From Shewanella marisflavi (GTDB taxonomy: Bacteria; Pseudomonadota; Gammaproteobacteria; Enterobacterales; Shewanellaceae), in contig NZ_JAKIKX010000004.1 in NCBI RefSeq assembly GCF_023283925.1, positions 62,001 through 126,000 of the forward strand: DNA of 64,000 bases, given 5' to 3'. Numbering within the stretch: the stretch's first letter is position 1; each line of letters opens with the position of its first letter. Below are positions 1 through 6,935 of this stretch, one piece after another. A program made the position numbers and the translations under genes. The notes under the pieces are model-generated. The model did not search any database, had not been told where the DNA came from, and saw only the letters and a program-made list of their open reading frames with translations.

Positions 1-215
1 ATAGATCTGAGGTTCTAACTCGGTGTGAACACAGTTATGACCTTGTGAGGCACATCCATTTATTGACATCTATGTCTAACGCCCTGTTTGGCATCCATGT
101 CTCTTGTTCATAGGTATGAAGCTTGGCATCAGTCACTGTGTCACAAATGTGTTTGCACATAAGCCTGCCGCAGGCAATTCAAAACCATGAAGGTAAATGT
201 CGGCAAATTCAGGAT

Positions 216-243
216 AAAAAAAAGCGACCTTGATGAGGTCGCT
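216..243 (-). terminator. Rho-independent terminator of RNA copy 1
   Basis: Perfect 8-bp stem AGCGACCT/AGGTCGCT with a 5-base loop. On the minus strand it runs into eight T (216-223). There is no T run on the plus side, so it acts leftward only. Confidence 0.8.
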
Positions 244-374
244 CTAAGTTCCAAATTCGGAATCTAAGGATAGTTGCGCTAGAAACTATCTAAAGGGAAT
301 GATGATGAACGGTCAACACACTGATGATTAATTAAGACCTGTCACTGGATTAACTAATCGATGCAAATTCTGTT
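216..374 (-). ncRNA. sigma-E-type small RNA family, copy 1
   Basis: No known RNA family was recognised; the call rests on four matching copies in this window. Reading the minus strand, a sigma-E-like promoter (382-408) is followed by about 65 bases of variable leader, the conserved segment GTTCATCATCATTCCC (295-310), a 7-bp hairpin (269-275 with 284-290) whose 8-base loop is TCTAGCGC, and an 8-bp terminator hairpin (223-230 with 236-243) ending in eight T. The RNA would be about 160 nt. The start is estimated as 7 bases past the -10 element. The U tail suits Hfq binding. The locus lies upstream of, and points away from, the esterase gene. Confidence 0.72.
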
Positions 375-381
375 CATATAA

Positions 382-408
382 TCAGAGTACTTTCATCGGG
401 TTTAGTTC
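382..408 (-). promoter_or_regulatory. sigma-E-like promoter of RNA copy 1
   Basis: On the minus strand GAACTA (403-408) is followed by exactly 16 bases and TCTGA (382-386). The E. coli sigma-E consensus is GAACTT-N16-TCTGA. All four RNA copies share the spacing and the extended form GAACTWA-N13-ACTC. Confidence 0.7.
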
Positions 409-537
409 AGAAAATTTTTTAAATATTTTCATATTTTTCAAAAAACCTCATTAAATCAATTAAAAAACTTCATGTTAAGCCTTGCCTAAAGTAGGCTTGG
501 GTATCTGATTCATTCGCGACTTTAGGGACAATCTTCC

Positions 538-1512
538 ATGAAATCTTCTTTCCTAACTGTGCCATTCGCGCCATTAACCATATTCTGCGTGAGTATCACA
601 TCCTTCTGCCTAGCCGCTGAGCCGATAAAAGCTGAGCAGATAAATGCCGGGCAGATAGTGGCAGGAGAGAGGGCGGCAGGGGAGAGCGCTTTAAGTGCGA
701 TTGAGCTAGGAAAGGTTGAAATCTCCCGCACTCAGGTCTTTGAGCTCACAGACCCCGTGAGTAAGCGGGTGTATCCACTTTGGGTCAAGTTACCGCGCTC
801 TTATCAGCCTGATAGCACGAGGCGTTATCCTGTGATCTATGTGTCCGATGCGCCTTACGCCTTTCAGATCGTCTCGGGCATGACCCGCTTTCCCATGAAT
901 AGCGGCAAGATGCGTGAGGCCATCATAGTCGGGCTCTCCTATGCCAAAGGAGATAAGGGGCCGCAGAGCCGAGTGCGCGACTATACCCCATTCACCGATA
1001 CAGATTGGAAGCTGACCACTGGCGGCGCCAGCCACTACGCAGATTATCTGCAGACTCAGGTTTTGCCCTTCATGGCCGAGCACTACCGGGTGGATGACAA
1101 GGAGCGCACCTTCGTGGGCAACTCGCTCGGTGGCCTGCTGGGTGCCTATCTGCTGCTTGAACGGCCGAATCTGTTTGCTAATTATGTGCTGGGCAGTCCG
1201 TCGGTGTGGTTTAAAGGCGAGCAGATCTTATCCCTGAAGGCCAAGGAGAGAGCCAAGGAGAAACAGCTGCTAAAACGCCGGATCTTTTTGGCGGTCGGCG
1301 CGCTGGAGACGCCGGATAAAGGTGACATGCAACACGACATGGTGGCCGGGGCGGATAAACTTAGGGCGCATTTAAAGCATCAGCTAGGCGATCTCATAGA
1401 GCTGGAGTCGCTCACCATTGAGGGAGCGCGTCACGAAATCGCCTTTCCCACCACGGCGAGCCAAGGCCTTTATTGGCTCTTGGCACGTGATGGTCAAAAC
1501 AGCACTCGGTAA
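538..1512 (+). CDS. secreted alpha/beta-hydrolase, putative esterase (PF00756-like)
   Basis: A 324-residue exported hydrolase of the putative-esterase family, which includes IroE/Fes-like siderophore esterases and S-formylglutathione hydrolase relatives. Residues 1-27 form a signal peptide ending near CLAAEP. The nucleophile elbow GNSLGG places the catalytic serine at about residue 196, and the histidine is probably in GARHE near the C terminus. A VYVSDAPY-like strand lies before the oxyanion region. Substrate is unknown: no siderophore genes are adjacent. An AGGGA about 10 bases upstream is a modest ribosome site. It converges with the collagenase-like gene, 11 bp away. Confidence 0.82.
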   Translation: MKSSFLTVPFAPLTIFCVSITSFCLAAEPIKAEQINAGQIVAGERAAGESALSAIELGKVEISRTQVFELTDPVSKRVYPLWVKLPRSYQPDSTRRYPVIYVSDAPYAFQIVSGMTRFPMNSGKMREAIIVGLSYAKGDKGPQSRVRDYTPFTDTDWKLTTGGASHYADYLQTQVLPFMAEHYRVDDKERTFVGNSLGGLLGAYLLLERPNLFANYVLGSPSVWFKGEQILSLKAKERAKEKQLLKRRIFLAVGALETPDKGDMQHDMVAGADKLRAHLKHQLGDLIELESLTIEGARHEIAFPTTASQGLYWLLARDGQNSTR

Positions 1513-1523
1513 GAGGCTTAGCC

Positions 1524-2438
1524 TTAAGGCGTTTGATTTGAAGAGGCGCTGGCTGGATTCAGACGCTTAAGCCAGGCCTGAAATTCTGCATCCATGCTGG
1601 TGCCCCATTGGGTAACCAGGGCCTGATACCTGGGGTAGTCGCCCTTGCGGGTAAAGCCGAGCATAGTCTCTATTTTGTCTCTGTGGTGCTCCATCATGAA
1701 GCGCACCGCCAGATAACCCCAGCGATAGATGCGATCTGTCCCGCCATTTTGCTCATAGCTGGTGTTAAACAGCTCGCTGAGTTCGAACTGCTGTTTGGCG
1801 ATGATCGCTATGGCCGCCGGGTTGTCATCGCCCTGTGAGATATATTCTCCCAAGCCTTCACTCCACCATACTAAATGAGGCAGTAGCGGCGCAGGTTTAG
1901 GGCAATACTCGGGGGCGCTGTGAGAGTCATGTAAAGATGCGCAGAAATCGCCATAGAGATTGAAGTGACCGTCGAGGTAATGCACATACTCGTGGGCCAG
2001 ATTCCAGATCTGCCCGTTGCGCTCGTAAGCCACAAATTCGGCCTGATTACCTTCCTGATGAGGCAGTCCCTCTAAAAACATGCCGCCGTTGTCGCTGGGC
2101 ACGTTAAAGTGCGCCGTGACATAACGGGTGTAGTCCTCGCGGCTGTGGTAAACATTGGCGCGCATGCGCTGATTGTTGTCATTGGCTACCGGCTTACCTT
2201 GGGTACCAAATAGCTGGTGGAACTTGGCCTCTTGTTTCTGCATTAGTGTGCAGGCTTGGGTGATTTGCTCCTTAGTCAAAGCCTGGGAGCGTATGGTGAT
2301 CGTGGGGCTGCAGTCGTGGTGTTGACTTAAGACCTGTTGCAAGGAGGCAACGGGAGAGGTTTCACCTGCCTGCAAGGCAAAGCAGGTCAGCAAAGGCAGA
2401 GCCATCGCTGTAATACGTGTTAGGGCTGGCTGAGACAC
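1524..2438 (-). CDS. minimal M9 collagenase-like metalloprotease
   Basis: A 304-residue secreted zinc protease. Residues 1-24 are a signal peptide. HEYVHYLDGHF gives the HExxH zinc site (H149, E150, H153), and WWSEGLGEY supplies the third ligand, E194, as in M9 (Vibrio/Clostridium) collagenases. Those family members are usually 700-1000 residues, with an N-terminal activator domain and C-terminal PKD or PPC domains. Here only the catalytic gluzincin core plus a short helper region remains, so true collagen cleavage is doubtful; a peptidase on peptides or other proteins is likelier. Four cysteines in the mature part may form disulfides. It is transcribed away from the M1 aminopeptidase gene. 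Confidence 0.82.
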   Translation of the reverse strand: MSQPALTRITAMALPLLTCFALQAGETSPVASLQQVLSQHHDCSPTITIRSQALTKEQITQACTLMQKQEAKFHQLFGTQGKPVANDNNQRMRANVYHSREDYTRYVTAHFNVPSDNGGMFLEGLPHQEGNQAEFVAYERNGQIWNLAHEYVHYLDGHFNLYGDFCASLHDSHSAPEYCPKPAPLLPHLVWWSEGLGEYISQGDDNPAAIAIIAKQQFELSELFNTSYEQNGGTDRIYRWGYLAVRFMMEHHRDKIETMLGFTRKGDYPRYQALVTQWGTSMDAEFQAWLKRLNPASASSNQTP

Positions 2439-2610
2439 TGGGGTTTCCTTATTGTTATTTTTGTATAAAATATCCCAATTGTTCCATTTTCAATCGGTGA
2501 AGTCAATTTACACCCGCTTATCAAGATGAGCCCTTTGCTAGCGGCGATGACATTCGAGGCTACCGGGACTAAAATGGCACCAGCCCTTCATCATAAAAAA
2601 AGGATTCCTT

Positions 2611-4395
2611 GTGGCAGAGCAGTGGGATAATCAACAAGACCATCATTCGTTTGCTAATGTCGATGACCTCAGGGTCACACACCTGAGTCTGGCCTTAAGC
2701 GTCGACTTTGCAGCGCAGCAACTGAGTGGCAGCGCCCGTTTAACCTTGGACTATCGCGATGGCGATTGTCGCAGCCTCTATCTCGACACGCGTGAACTGA
2801 CTATCAAGAGTGTGCATGACCAGGCTGGTAATGCCTTGGCATTTCAGCTCGACCAGCAAGATAGCGTGCGCGGTCAGCGCCTGGTGATCACACTCGTCGA
2901 GCCCAGCAGCGAGGTTATCGTCAATTACCATACCTCGCCTCAGGCCCAGGGCTTACAGTGGTTATCGCCAGAGCAGACCAGCGGCAAGCTGCTTCCGTTT
3001 CTGTTCAGTCAGTCGCAGCCTATCAATGCGCGTAGCTGGGTGCCACTGCAAGACACCCCAAGGGCCAGAATCACCTTTGATGCCGAGATAAAAGTGCCCA
3101 AAGGGATGCGCGCCGTGATGAGTGCCATGAATCATGGTGATGCCCCCTTAGAGGGAATATTCCATTTCGAGATGGAAAAGCCAATTCCTACCCATCTGTT
3201 GGCCATTGCCGTCGGGGATCTGCACTTTGGCGCTATCGGTCCTCGCACTGGGGTATACGCCGAACCTCAGATGTTGAGTGCGGCGGTGAAGGAGTTTGAA
3301 GATACCGAGAAGATGGTCGAGATCGCCGAATCCCTGCTGGGGCCTTATGCCTGGGGACGATACGACATGTTGGTGTTGCCGCCAAGCTTTCCATTTGGCG
3401 GCATGGAAAACCCCAGACTCGCCTTTATGACGCCGACGCTGATCGCAGGAGACAAGAGCCTGGTATCGACCGTTGCCCATGAACTGGCACACTCCTGGAC
3501 TGGTAATCTGGTCAGCAATGCCACCTGGCGTGATCTCTGGCTAAACGAGGGCTTTACCACCTATTTCACTAACCGTATTGTCGAAGCTGTGTATGGCAAG
3601 GAACTGGCTGAGCTTGAGGTGGTACTGGAATATGGTCGCCTCAAAGAGGAGCTTATCAGTATGCCTCTCACCTCGCAGACTCTGCCGGCCAATGTGCAGG
3701 CGGGTGACCCAAATGATGCCTTTAACCGCTTTACCTATGATAAGGCCTCCATGTTTGTTCATGAGCTGGAGCATCGCCTTGGCCGCGCCGACTTCGACCG
3801 TTTTCTGTTTGATTATGTAAATCATTTTGCCTTTCAGGCGATCACCACAGAAACCTTTGTCGAGTACGCCAAGTCAACCCTGCTGACCCAATATGGTGAT
3901 AAGTTAACTGAGGCCGAGTTGCTGGAGTGGCTCTATGGCACTGGGATGCCATCTTGGTTTGTGCCGCCCACTTCCAATAGTCTGGAGAAGGTCGATCATC
4001 TGCGTACTGCCTGGCTCGCCGGTGAGCCCCTCAATAAGGCCAATACGGCTGATTGGCGCGTACACCATTGGCAATATTTTTTAAACAGCCTGCCCGAGGT
4101 GCTCGACCAGCAGGCGCTGATCGATCTCGATACCTGTTTCGATTTCAGCCGTAGCACCAATGCCGAAATCGCCTGTGATTGGTATCGAGTGGCGATCCGT
4201 AATCAATATGATCCTGTACTGCCTTTCGTTGAGGCATATTTGATTAAAATAGGTCGGGGGAAGTTTGTCAGGCCCCTGTATAACGAGCTGTTGCTGGCGG
4301 GATATCAGCAGGAGGTGCGTAGCATCTATCAAAAAGCGAGAGGAGGGTACCATCCATCGCTGTCGGTACACCTAGATAAACAGTTGCTGGGCTAG
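2611..4395 (+). CDS. M1 family zinc aminopeptidase (LTA4-hydrolase-like)
   Basis: A 594-residue enzyme predicted to remove N-terminal amino acids from peptides. The GTG start is supported by AGGA seven bases upstream. An N-terminal beta domain (about 1-200) precedes the exopeptidase motif GGMEN (about 263-267), the zinc site HELAHSW (H290, H294) and the third ligand in LWLNEGF (E313), which gives HExxHx18E. The C-terminal helical domain (about 430-594) resembles the leukotriene-A4 hydrolase C domain. No signal peptide is seen, so it is probably cytoplasmic; cold-active relatives are known from Colwellia. The small-RNA terminator of copy 2 begins immediately downstream on the opposite strand. 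Confidence 0.93.
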   Translation: MAEQWDNQQDHHSFANVDDLRVTHLSLALSVDFAAQQLSGSARLTLDYRDGDCRSLYLDTRELTIKSVHDQAGNALAFQLDQQDSVRGQRLVITLVEPSSEVIVNYHTSPQAQGLQWLSPEQTSGKLLPFLFSQSQPINARSWVPLQDTPRARITFDAEIKVPKGMRAVMSAMNHGDAPLEGIFHFEMEKPIPTHLLAIAVGDLHFGAIGPRTGVYAEPQMLSAAVKEFEDTEKMVEIAESLLGPYAWGRYDMLVLPPSFPFGGMENPRLAFMTPTLIAGDKSLVSTVAHELAHSWTGNLVSNATWRDLWLNEGFTTYFTNRIVEAVYGKELAELEVVLEYGRLKEELISMPLTSQTLPANVQAGDPNDAFNRFTYDKASMFVHELEHRLGRADFDRFLFDYVNHFAFQAITTETFVEYAKSTLLTQYGDKLTEAELLEWLYGTGMPSWFVPPTSNSLEKVDHLRTAWLAGEPLNKANTADWRVHHWQYFLNSLPEVLDQQALIDLDTCFDFSRSTNAEIACDWYRVAIRNQYDPVLPFVEAYLIKIGRGKFVRPLYNELLLAGYQQEVRSIYQKARGGYHPSLSVHLDKQLLG

Positions 4396-4397
4396 GT

Positions 4398-4426
4398 AAA
4401 AAAAATGGCAACCCAAGGGGTTGCCA
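4398..4426 (-). terminator. Rho-independent terminator of RNA copy 2
   Basis: 9-bp stem TGGCAACCC/GGGTTGCCA (4406-4414, 4418-4426), 3-base loop, then eight T on the minus strand. It lies 3 bp past the aminopeptidase stop codon but lacks a T run on that side. Confidence 0.8.
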
Positions 4427-4537
4427 TAACAATTAATATGGAGAAAGAAACTTGTGCGCTAGCGAAATTTCTTGGCTCCAGAGACCAACAAGGTCTCAAA
4501 GGGAGATGATGAACAAACAATGATGAAAAATCTGTTA
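4398..4537 (-). ncRNA. sigma-E-type small RNA family, copy 2
   Basis: Same layout as copy 1. The promoter lies at 4545-4571. Reading leftward come an AGTAACAGATT leader, the conserved GTTCATCATCTCCCTTT segment (about 4498-4514), an extra hairpin (4481-4486 with 4492-4497), a 6-bp stem (4445-4450 with 4468-4473) whose loop contains CGCTAGCGC, and a 9-bp terminator ending in eight T. Length about 140 nt. It sits directly after the aminopeptidase gene on the other strand. Confidence 0.72.
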
Positions 4538-4544
4538 CTCCTTA

Positions 4545-4571
4545 TCAGAGTCATCATCTTTCACTTAGTTC
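4545..4571 (-). promoter_or_regulatory. sigma-E-like promoter of RNA copy 2
   Basis: Minus-strand GAACTA (4566-4571), 16 bases, TCTGA (4545-4549). This is the same spacing and extended motif as in the other three copies. Confidence 0.7.
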
Positions 4572-4652
4572 CCCAGTGATTCAAAAAAAATTGATAAATT
4601 GTCATTTTCTCGCCTTAGGCGCTTCCAGGCTCAAAAATCCCATCAAAAAGAC

Positions 4653-4679
4653 AAAAAAAATGGCAACCAAAGGTTGCCA
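4653..4679 (-). terminator. Rho-independent terminator of RNA copy 3
   Basis: 8-bp stem TGGCAACC/GGTTGCCA (4661-4668, 4672-4679), then eight T on the minus strand. The stem sequence is nearly identical to that of copies 2 and 4. Confidence 0.8.
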
Positions 4680-4842
4680 TAAAGCTAAATAGTGTCGAGT
4701 TATTAACCTATTGCGCTAGCGAGGTTAATGCTCTTGGGACCAATCGGTCGCCAAAGGGAAATGATGATGAACAATGAAACATAAACCAGGTATTCGCAGT
4801 AAAGCTTACTTTGCAACGAGTTACCCAATCCGCTAATCCGTT
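4653..4842 (-). ncRNA. sigma-E-type small RNA family, copy 3
   Basis: Same layout. The promoter is at 4850-4876, with a GTGAACGGATT leader start. The conserved segment GTTCATCATCATTTCCC lies at about 4756-4772. An 8-bp stem (4702-4709 with 4722-4729) carries a 12-base loop containing CGCTAGCGC. The terminator stem TGGCAACC/GGTTGCCA is followed by eight T. Length about 190 nt, the longest of the four. Confidence 0.72.
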
Positions 4843-4849
4843 CACTTAA

Positions 4850-4876
4850 TCAGAGTCAGCAAGTCCCGATTAGTTC
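4850..4876 (-). promoter_or_regulatory. sigma-E-like promoter of RNA copy 3
   Basis: Minus-strand GAACTA (4871-4876), 16 bases, TCTGA (4850-4854). The surrounding ACTCTGATTA-N2-TGAAC also matches copy 1. Confidence 0.7.
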
Positions 4877-5057
4877 AATAAAGCTTATAAAAATTTCAGA
4901 TTTTTTTTCTAAGTCCCAGGAAAGTGGCCATTTTTATGGGTTTTCAACGGGCCTGTATCTTGAGGCCTTGTATGCCTCTGTCCAACTTAGATGTCCATTC
5001 GATGACAGACATTTAACGACTAAATTTTAATTAACATTATGATAATTATGGATTAAT

Positions 5058-5085
5058 AAAAAAAGGCAACCAAGGAGGGTTGCCT
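5058..5085 (-). terminator. Rho-independent terminator of RNA copy 4
   Basis: 8-bp stem (5064-5071, 5078-5085), 6-base loop, seven T on the minus strand. Confidence 0.78.
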
Positions 5086-5166
5086 GTCGATCTATGCAGA
5101 TCTAGGGGGACTGCGCTAGAAGTCCCTGGGAGAATGATGAACATGAAAAAGCAAATCTTCGCGTTC
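5058..5166 (-). ncRNA. sigma-E-type small RNA family, copy 4
   Basis: Shortest member, about 109 nt. The promoter is at 5172-5198. The leader starts TTGAACGCGAAG, the conserved segment is GTTCATCATTCTCCC (5128-5142), and a 6-bp stem (5107-5112 with 5121-5126) carries the same 8-base loop TCTAGCGC as copy 1. The terminator stem AGGCAACC/GGTTGCCT ends in seven T. It begins about 80 bp past the glutathione peroxidase stop codon on the same strand, so read-through from that gene is possible. Confidence 0.7.
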
Positions 5167-5171
5167 AATAT

Positions 5172-5198
5172 TTGGAGTATTCAAACAGTGATAAGTTC
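5172..5198 (-). promoter_or_regulatory. sigma-E-like promoter of RNA copy 4
   Basis: Minus-strand GAACTT (5193-5198) is the exact sigma-E -35 hexamer. After 16 bases comes TCCAA (5172-5176), a one-step variant of TCTAA. The -10 is the weakest of the four copies. Confidence 0.6.
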
Positions 5199-5244
5199 AA
5201 AAAATAAACAAAAATGTTTGAAAATATTTCCAACATTCTCTTAT

Positions 5245-5733
5245 CTACTTGGATTGGTTAACTAAAGCTGAAATTTTTTCTGACAATGATTCGGGGGTCG
5301 TGGTGGGAGCGAAGCGCTCCAGCACTTTTCCTTCGCCATCTACCAGAAATTTAGTGAAGTTCCATTTAATCGATTCGCTACCCAACAGGCCTTTAGCCTC
5401 ACGTTTGAGGTATCGATACAAGGGATGTGCCTGGTTGCCGTTAACCTCTATCTTGGCAAATAGCGGAAAGTTTACGCCAAAGTTTAATTCACAGAACTGA
5501 CTTATCTCACTTTCGTCTCCCTGCTCCTGCTGACCAAACTGGTTGCAAGGAAAGCTAAGTACGGCAAATTTTTCCGGGCCAAACTGGTCATAGAGTGCTT
5601 GTAGGGCCTGATATTGCGGCGTAAAGCCGCACTTACTGGCGGTATTGACGATAAGCAGTACCTTACCTTTGAAATCTGCCATCGACTGGGTGCTGCCGTC
5701 GATACGGGTCAGTGAAAAATCATAAATAGACAT
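5245..5733 (-). CDS. glutathione peroxidase family thiol peroxidase
   Basis: A 162-residue peroxidase of the GPx/BtuE type that reduces hydroperoxides. The peroxidatic cysteine is C35 in ASKCGFTPQY (Cys in place of selenocysteine), with FPCNQFG (62-67) and WNFTKFLVD downstream, which carry the tetrad partners. The second cysteine, C63, is not the usual resolving position of the thioredoxin-dependent class, so the reductant is uncertain. Length is typical. There is no signal peptide, so it is cytoplasmic. It lies upstream of RNA copies 2-4 on the same strand. Confidence 0.92.
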   Translation of the reverse strand: MSIYDFSLTRIDGSTQSMADFKGKVLLIVNTASKCGFTPQYQALQALYDQFGPEKFAVLSFPCNQFGQQEQGDESEISQFCELNFGVNFPLFAKIEVNGNQAHPLYRYLKREAKGLLGSESIKWNFTKFLVDGEGKVLERFAPTTTPESLSEKISALVNQSK

Positions 5734-6019
5734 AGTCGCTTCCTCTCGTTGATGGGATTAGCCTAGCAGTAAAATAGATTGCGCGCAATTTAAATAAGGT
5801 TCATTAGGGAAGACACCGACATTGGAGGTGGACTGTGCGGCTTATCTGTTAGCCATCTTTGTAGGTGGTTTATTTCAGTTGTAATAAGGTATCGTTAACT
5901 TATGTGGTGAAATGTTATAAACCCCTTTTAAAACAAGTTGATGAAGTATATTTAATGGTGGCATCTGCATCAGTTTGATACCCTGCGGCGATAGTAAAAA
6001 GACCTATCAAGGGGTGATG

Positions 6020-6553
6020 ATGAAAACAAAATTGGCGCTGATGATTGTCGGCTGCTTCAGCCTGACGGCTCAGGCGACTAACCTGAACGTGGGGATCAAT
6101 GATGATGTTATATCCACAGATCTGCAGATGGAGCTTAGTCCGTCGGCCAATCTGGTGATGGGGTATCTTTATTCTGATGATGAAGGCCATAGTATCTCGG
6201 CGGCGGCCCATATGACTCATGATGCTGGGGCTCATCATTTTGAGGTTGGCCCTAAGTTTTCGCATTATTGGGCGAAAAACAGCAGTAACGGCAGTGCAGT
6301 CGCCATTGGTGGCCGCTATTCGTTAGCGCTGGGATCAAACATTGCGCTAAAAGCCTCGGCTTATTATGCGCCTTCGGTACTCAGTTTTGGCAGCGTCGAC
6401 GGGCAGTATGAGTTAGATGGTAAGGTCCAGTATCAGGTAAATCCAAGCCTGGGGCTATTTGTCGGTTATCGCAACATACGCTTGCAATATGATGATCGCC
6501 GTGACAATACCTTTGACACAGGTTTCTACATTGGCGCGAGCGCCAGTTTTTAA
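6020..6553 (+). CDS. YfaZ-type outer membrane beta-barrel protein
   Basis: A 177-residue exported protein. The start at 6020 is chosen because AAGGGG sits five bases upstream and a clean signal peptide follows (residues 1-19, ending SLTAQA); an ATG at 6017 is the alternative. The rest is alternating beta strands with a terminal aromatic (GASASF), typical of an outer membrane barrel, and resembles the YfaZ family in length and pattern. Function is unknown. The start region GGGGTGATGATGAA (6011-6024) is complementary to the conserved segment of the nearby small RNAs, so it is a candidate target of them. Confidence 0.75.
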   Translation: MKTKLALMIVGCFSLTAQATNLNVGINDDVISTDLQMELSPSANLVMGYLYSDDEGHSISAAAHMTHDAGAHHFEVGPKFSHYWAKNSSNGSAVAIGGRYSLALGSNIALKASAYYAPSVLSFGSVDGQYELDGKVQYQVNPSLGLFVGYRNIRLQYDDRRDNTFDTGFYIGASASF

Positions 6554-6566
6554 GAAGGTTTCCCCG

Positions 6567-6588
6567 GTGAACGCCAATTGGCGTTCAC
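6567..6588. repeat. perfect 22-bp palindrome downstream of yfaZ-like gene
   Basis: GTGAACGCCAATTGGCGTTC plus two bases reads the same on both strands. It lies 14 bp past the stop codon without a T run. It could fold as a transcript-end hairpin or bind a dimeric protein. Confidence 0.6.
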
Positions 6589-6613
6589 GCGCGGCTTGTC
6601 AAAGCGCTAAATC

Positions 6614-6796
6614 TTAACGCCACAGCTTATCCCAAATCTCTTGGTCGAACTCGTCATCATGCTCGTAACGCTTAGGCTGATTAGATTGATGTCGACGCCT
6701 CTGCTTGCTGCGCTTGCTACGTAATTCATCCTGGGCATCGAACTCCCACGTTGGGGTTTCTCTAGATGCCATCTCAAACTCATCATAGTGTGACAT
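6614..6796 (-). CDS. small charged conserved-type hypothetical protein
   Basis: A 60-residue protein starting at MSHYDEFEMAS, with GGTGAG just upstream of the start; a longer in-frame start at 6889 lacks a site. It has an acidic N terminus, a basic centre (RSKRSKQRRRH) and an acidic, tryptophan-containing C terminus (EFDQEIWDKLWR). No domain was recognised. The alternating charge suggests a nucleic-acid or protein-binding adaptor, but that is a guess. It converges with the yfaZ-like gene and follows the rRNA methyltransferase gene on the same strand. Confidence 0.6.
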   Translation of the reverse strand: MSHYDEFEMASRETPTWEFDAQDELRSKRSKQRRRHQSNQPKRYEHDDEFDQEIWDKLWR

Positions 6797-6935
6797 GATC
6801 TCACCTATCTCTTGTGATTGAACCTTAATGCAAGTGGCATGGTAAATAGGCAAGATGACGTTTAGGTGACAGGGAAGAGACGAACTCATGACACGAGCGC
6901 CGTGAGGCCACGGCGCTGAAGAAGCTAGGGGACGA

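Noticed and set aside
295..337. Possible leader peptides (AAAGGGA-ATGATGATGAAC) on the plus strand of the RNA units
   Set aside because: A ribosome-site-like AGGGA and ATG are present in each unit, but the peptides differ in length and sequence, and terminators point to minus-strand transcription. I read this as the mirror image of a target-pairing segment.
4398..4426. Hairpin just after the aminopeptidase gene as that gene's terminator
   Set aside because: The T run is only on the minus strand, so it ends RNA copy 2, not the aminopeptidase transcript.
5080..5265. 61-codon plus-strand frame across small RNA copy 4
   Set aside because: It runs through the RNA terminator and sigma-E promoter and has no counterpart at the other three copies, where the frame ends after 5-10 codons.
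6797..6889. N-terminal extension of the 60-residue charged protein
   Set aside because: The longer start lacks a ribosome site and the added residues look unrelated; GGTGAG before 6796 favours the shorter form.
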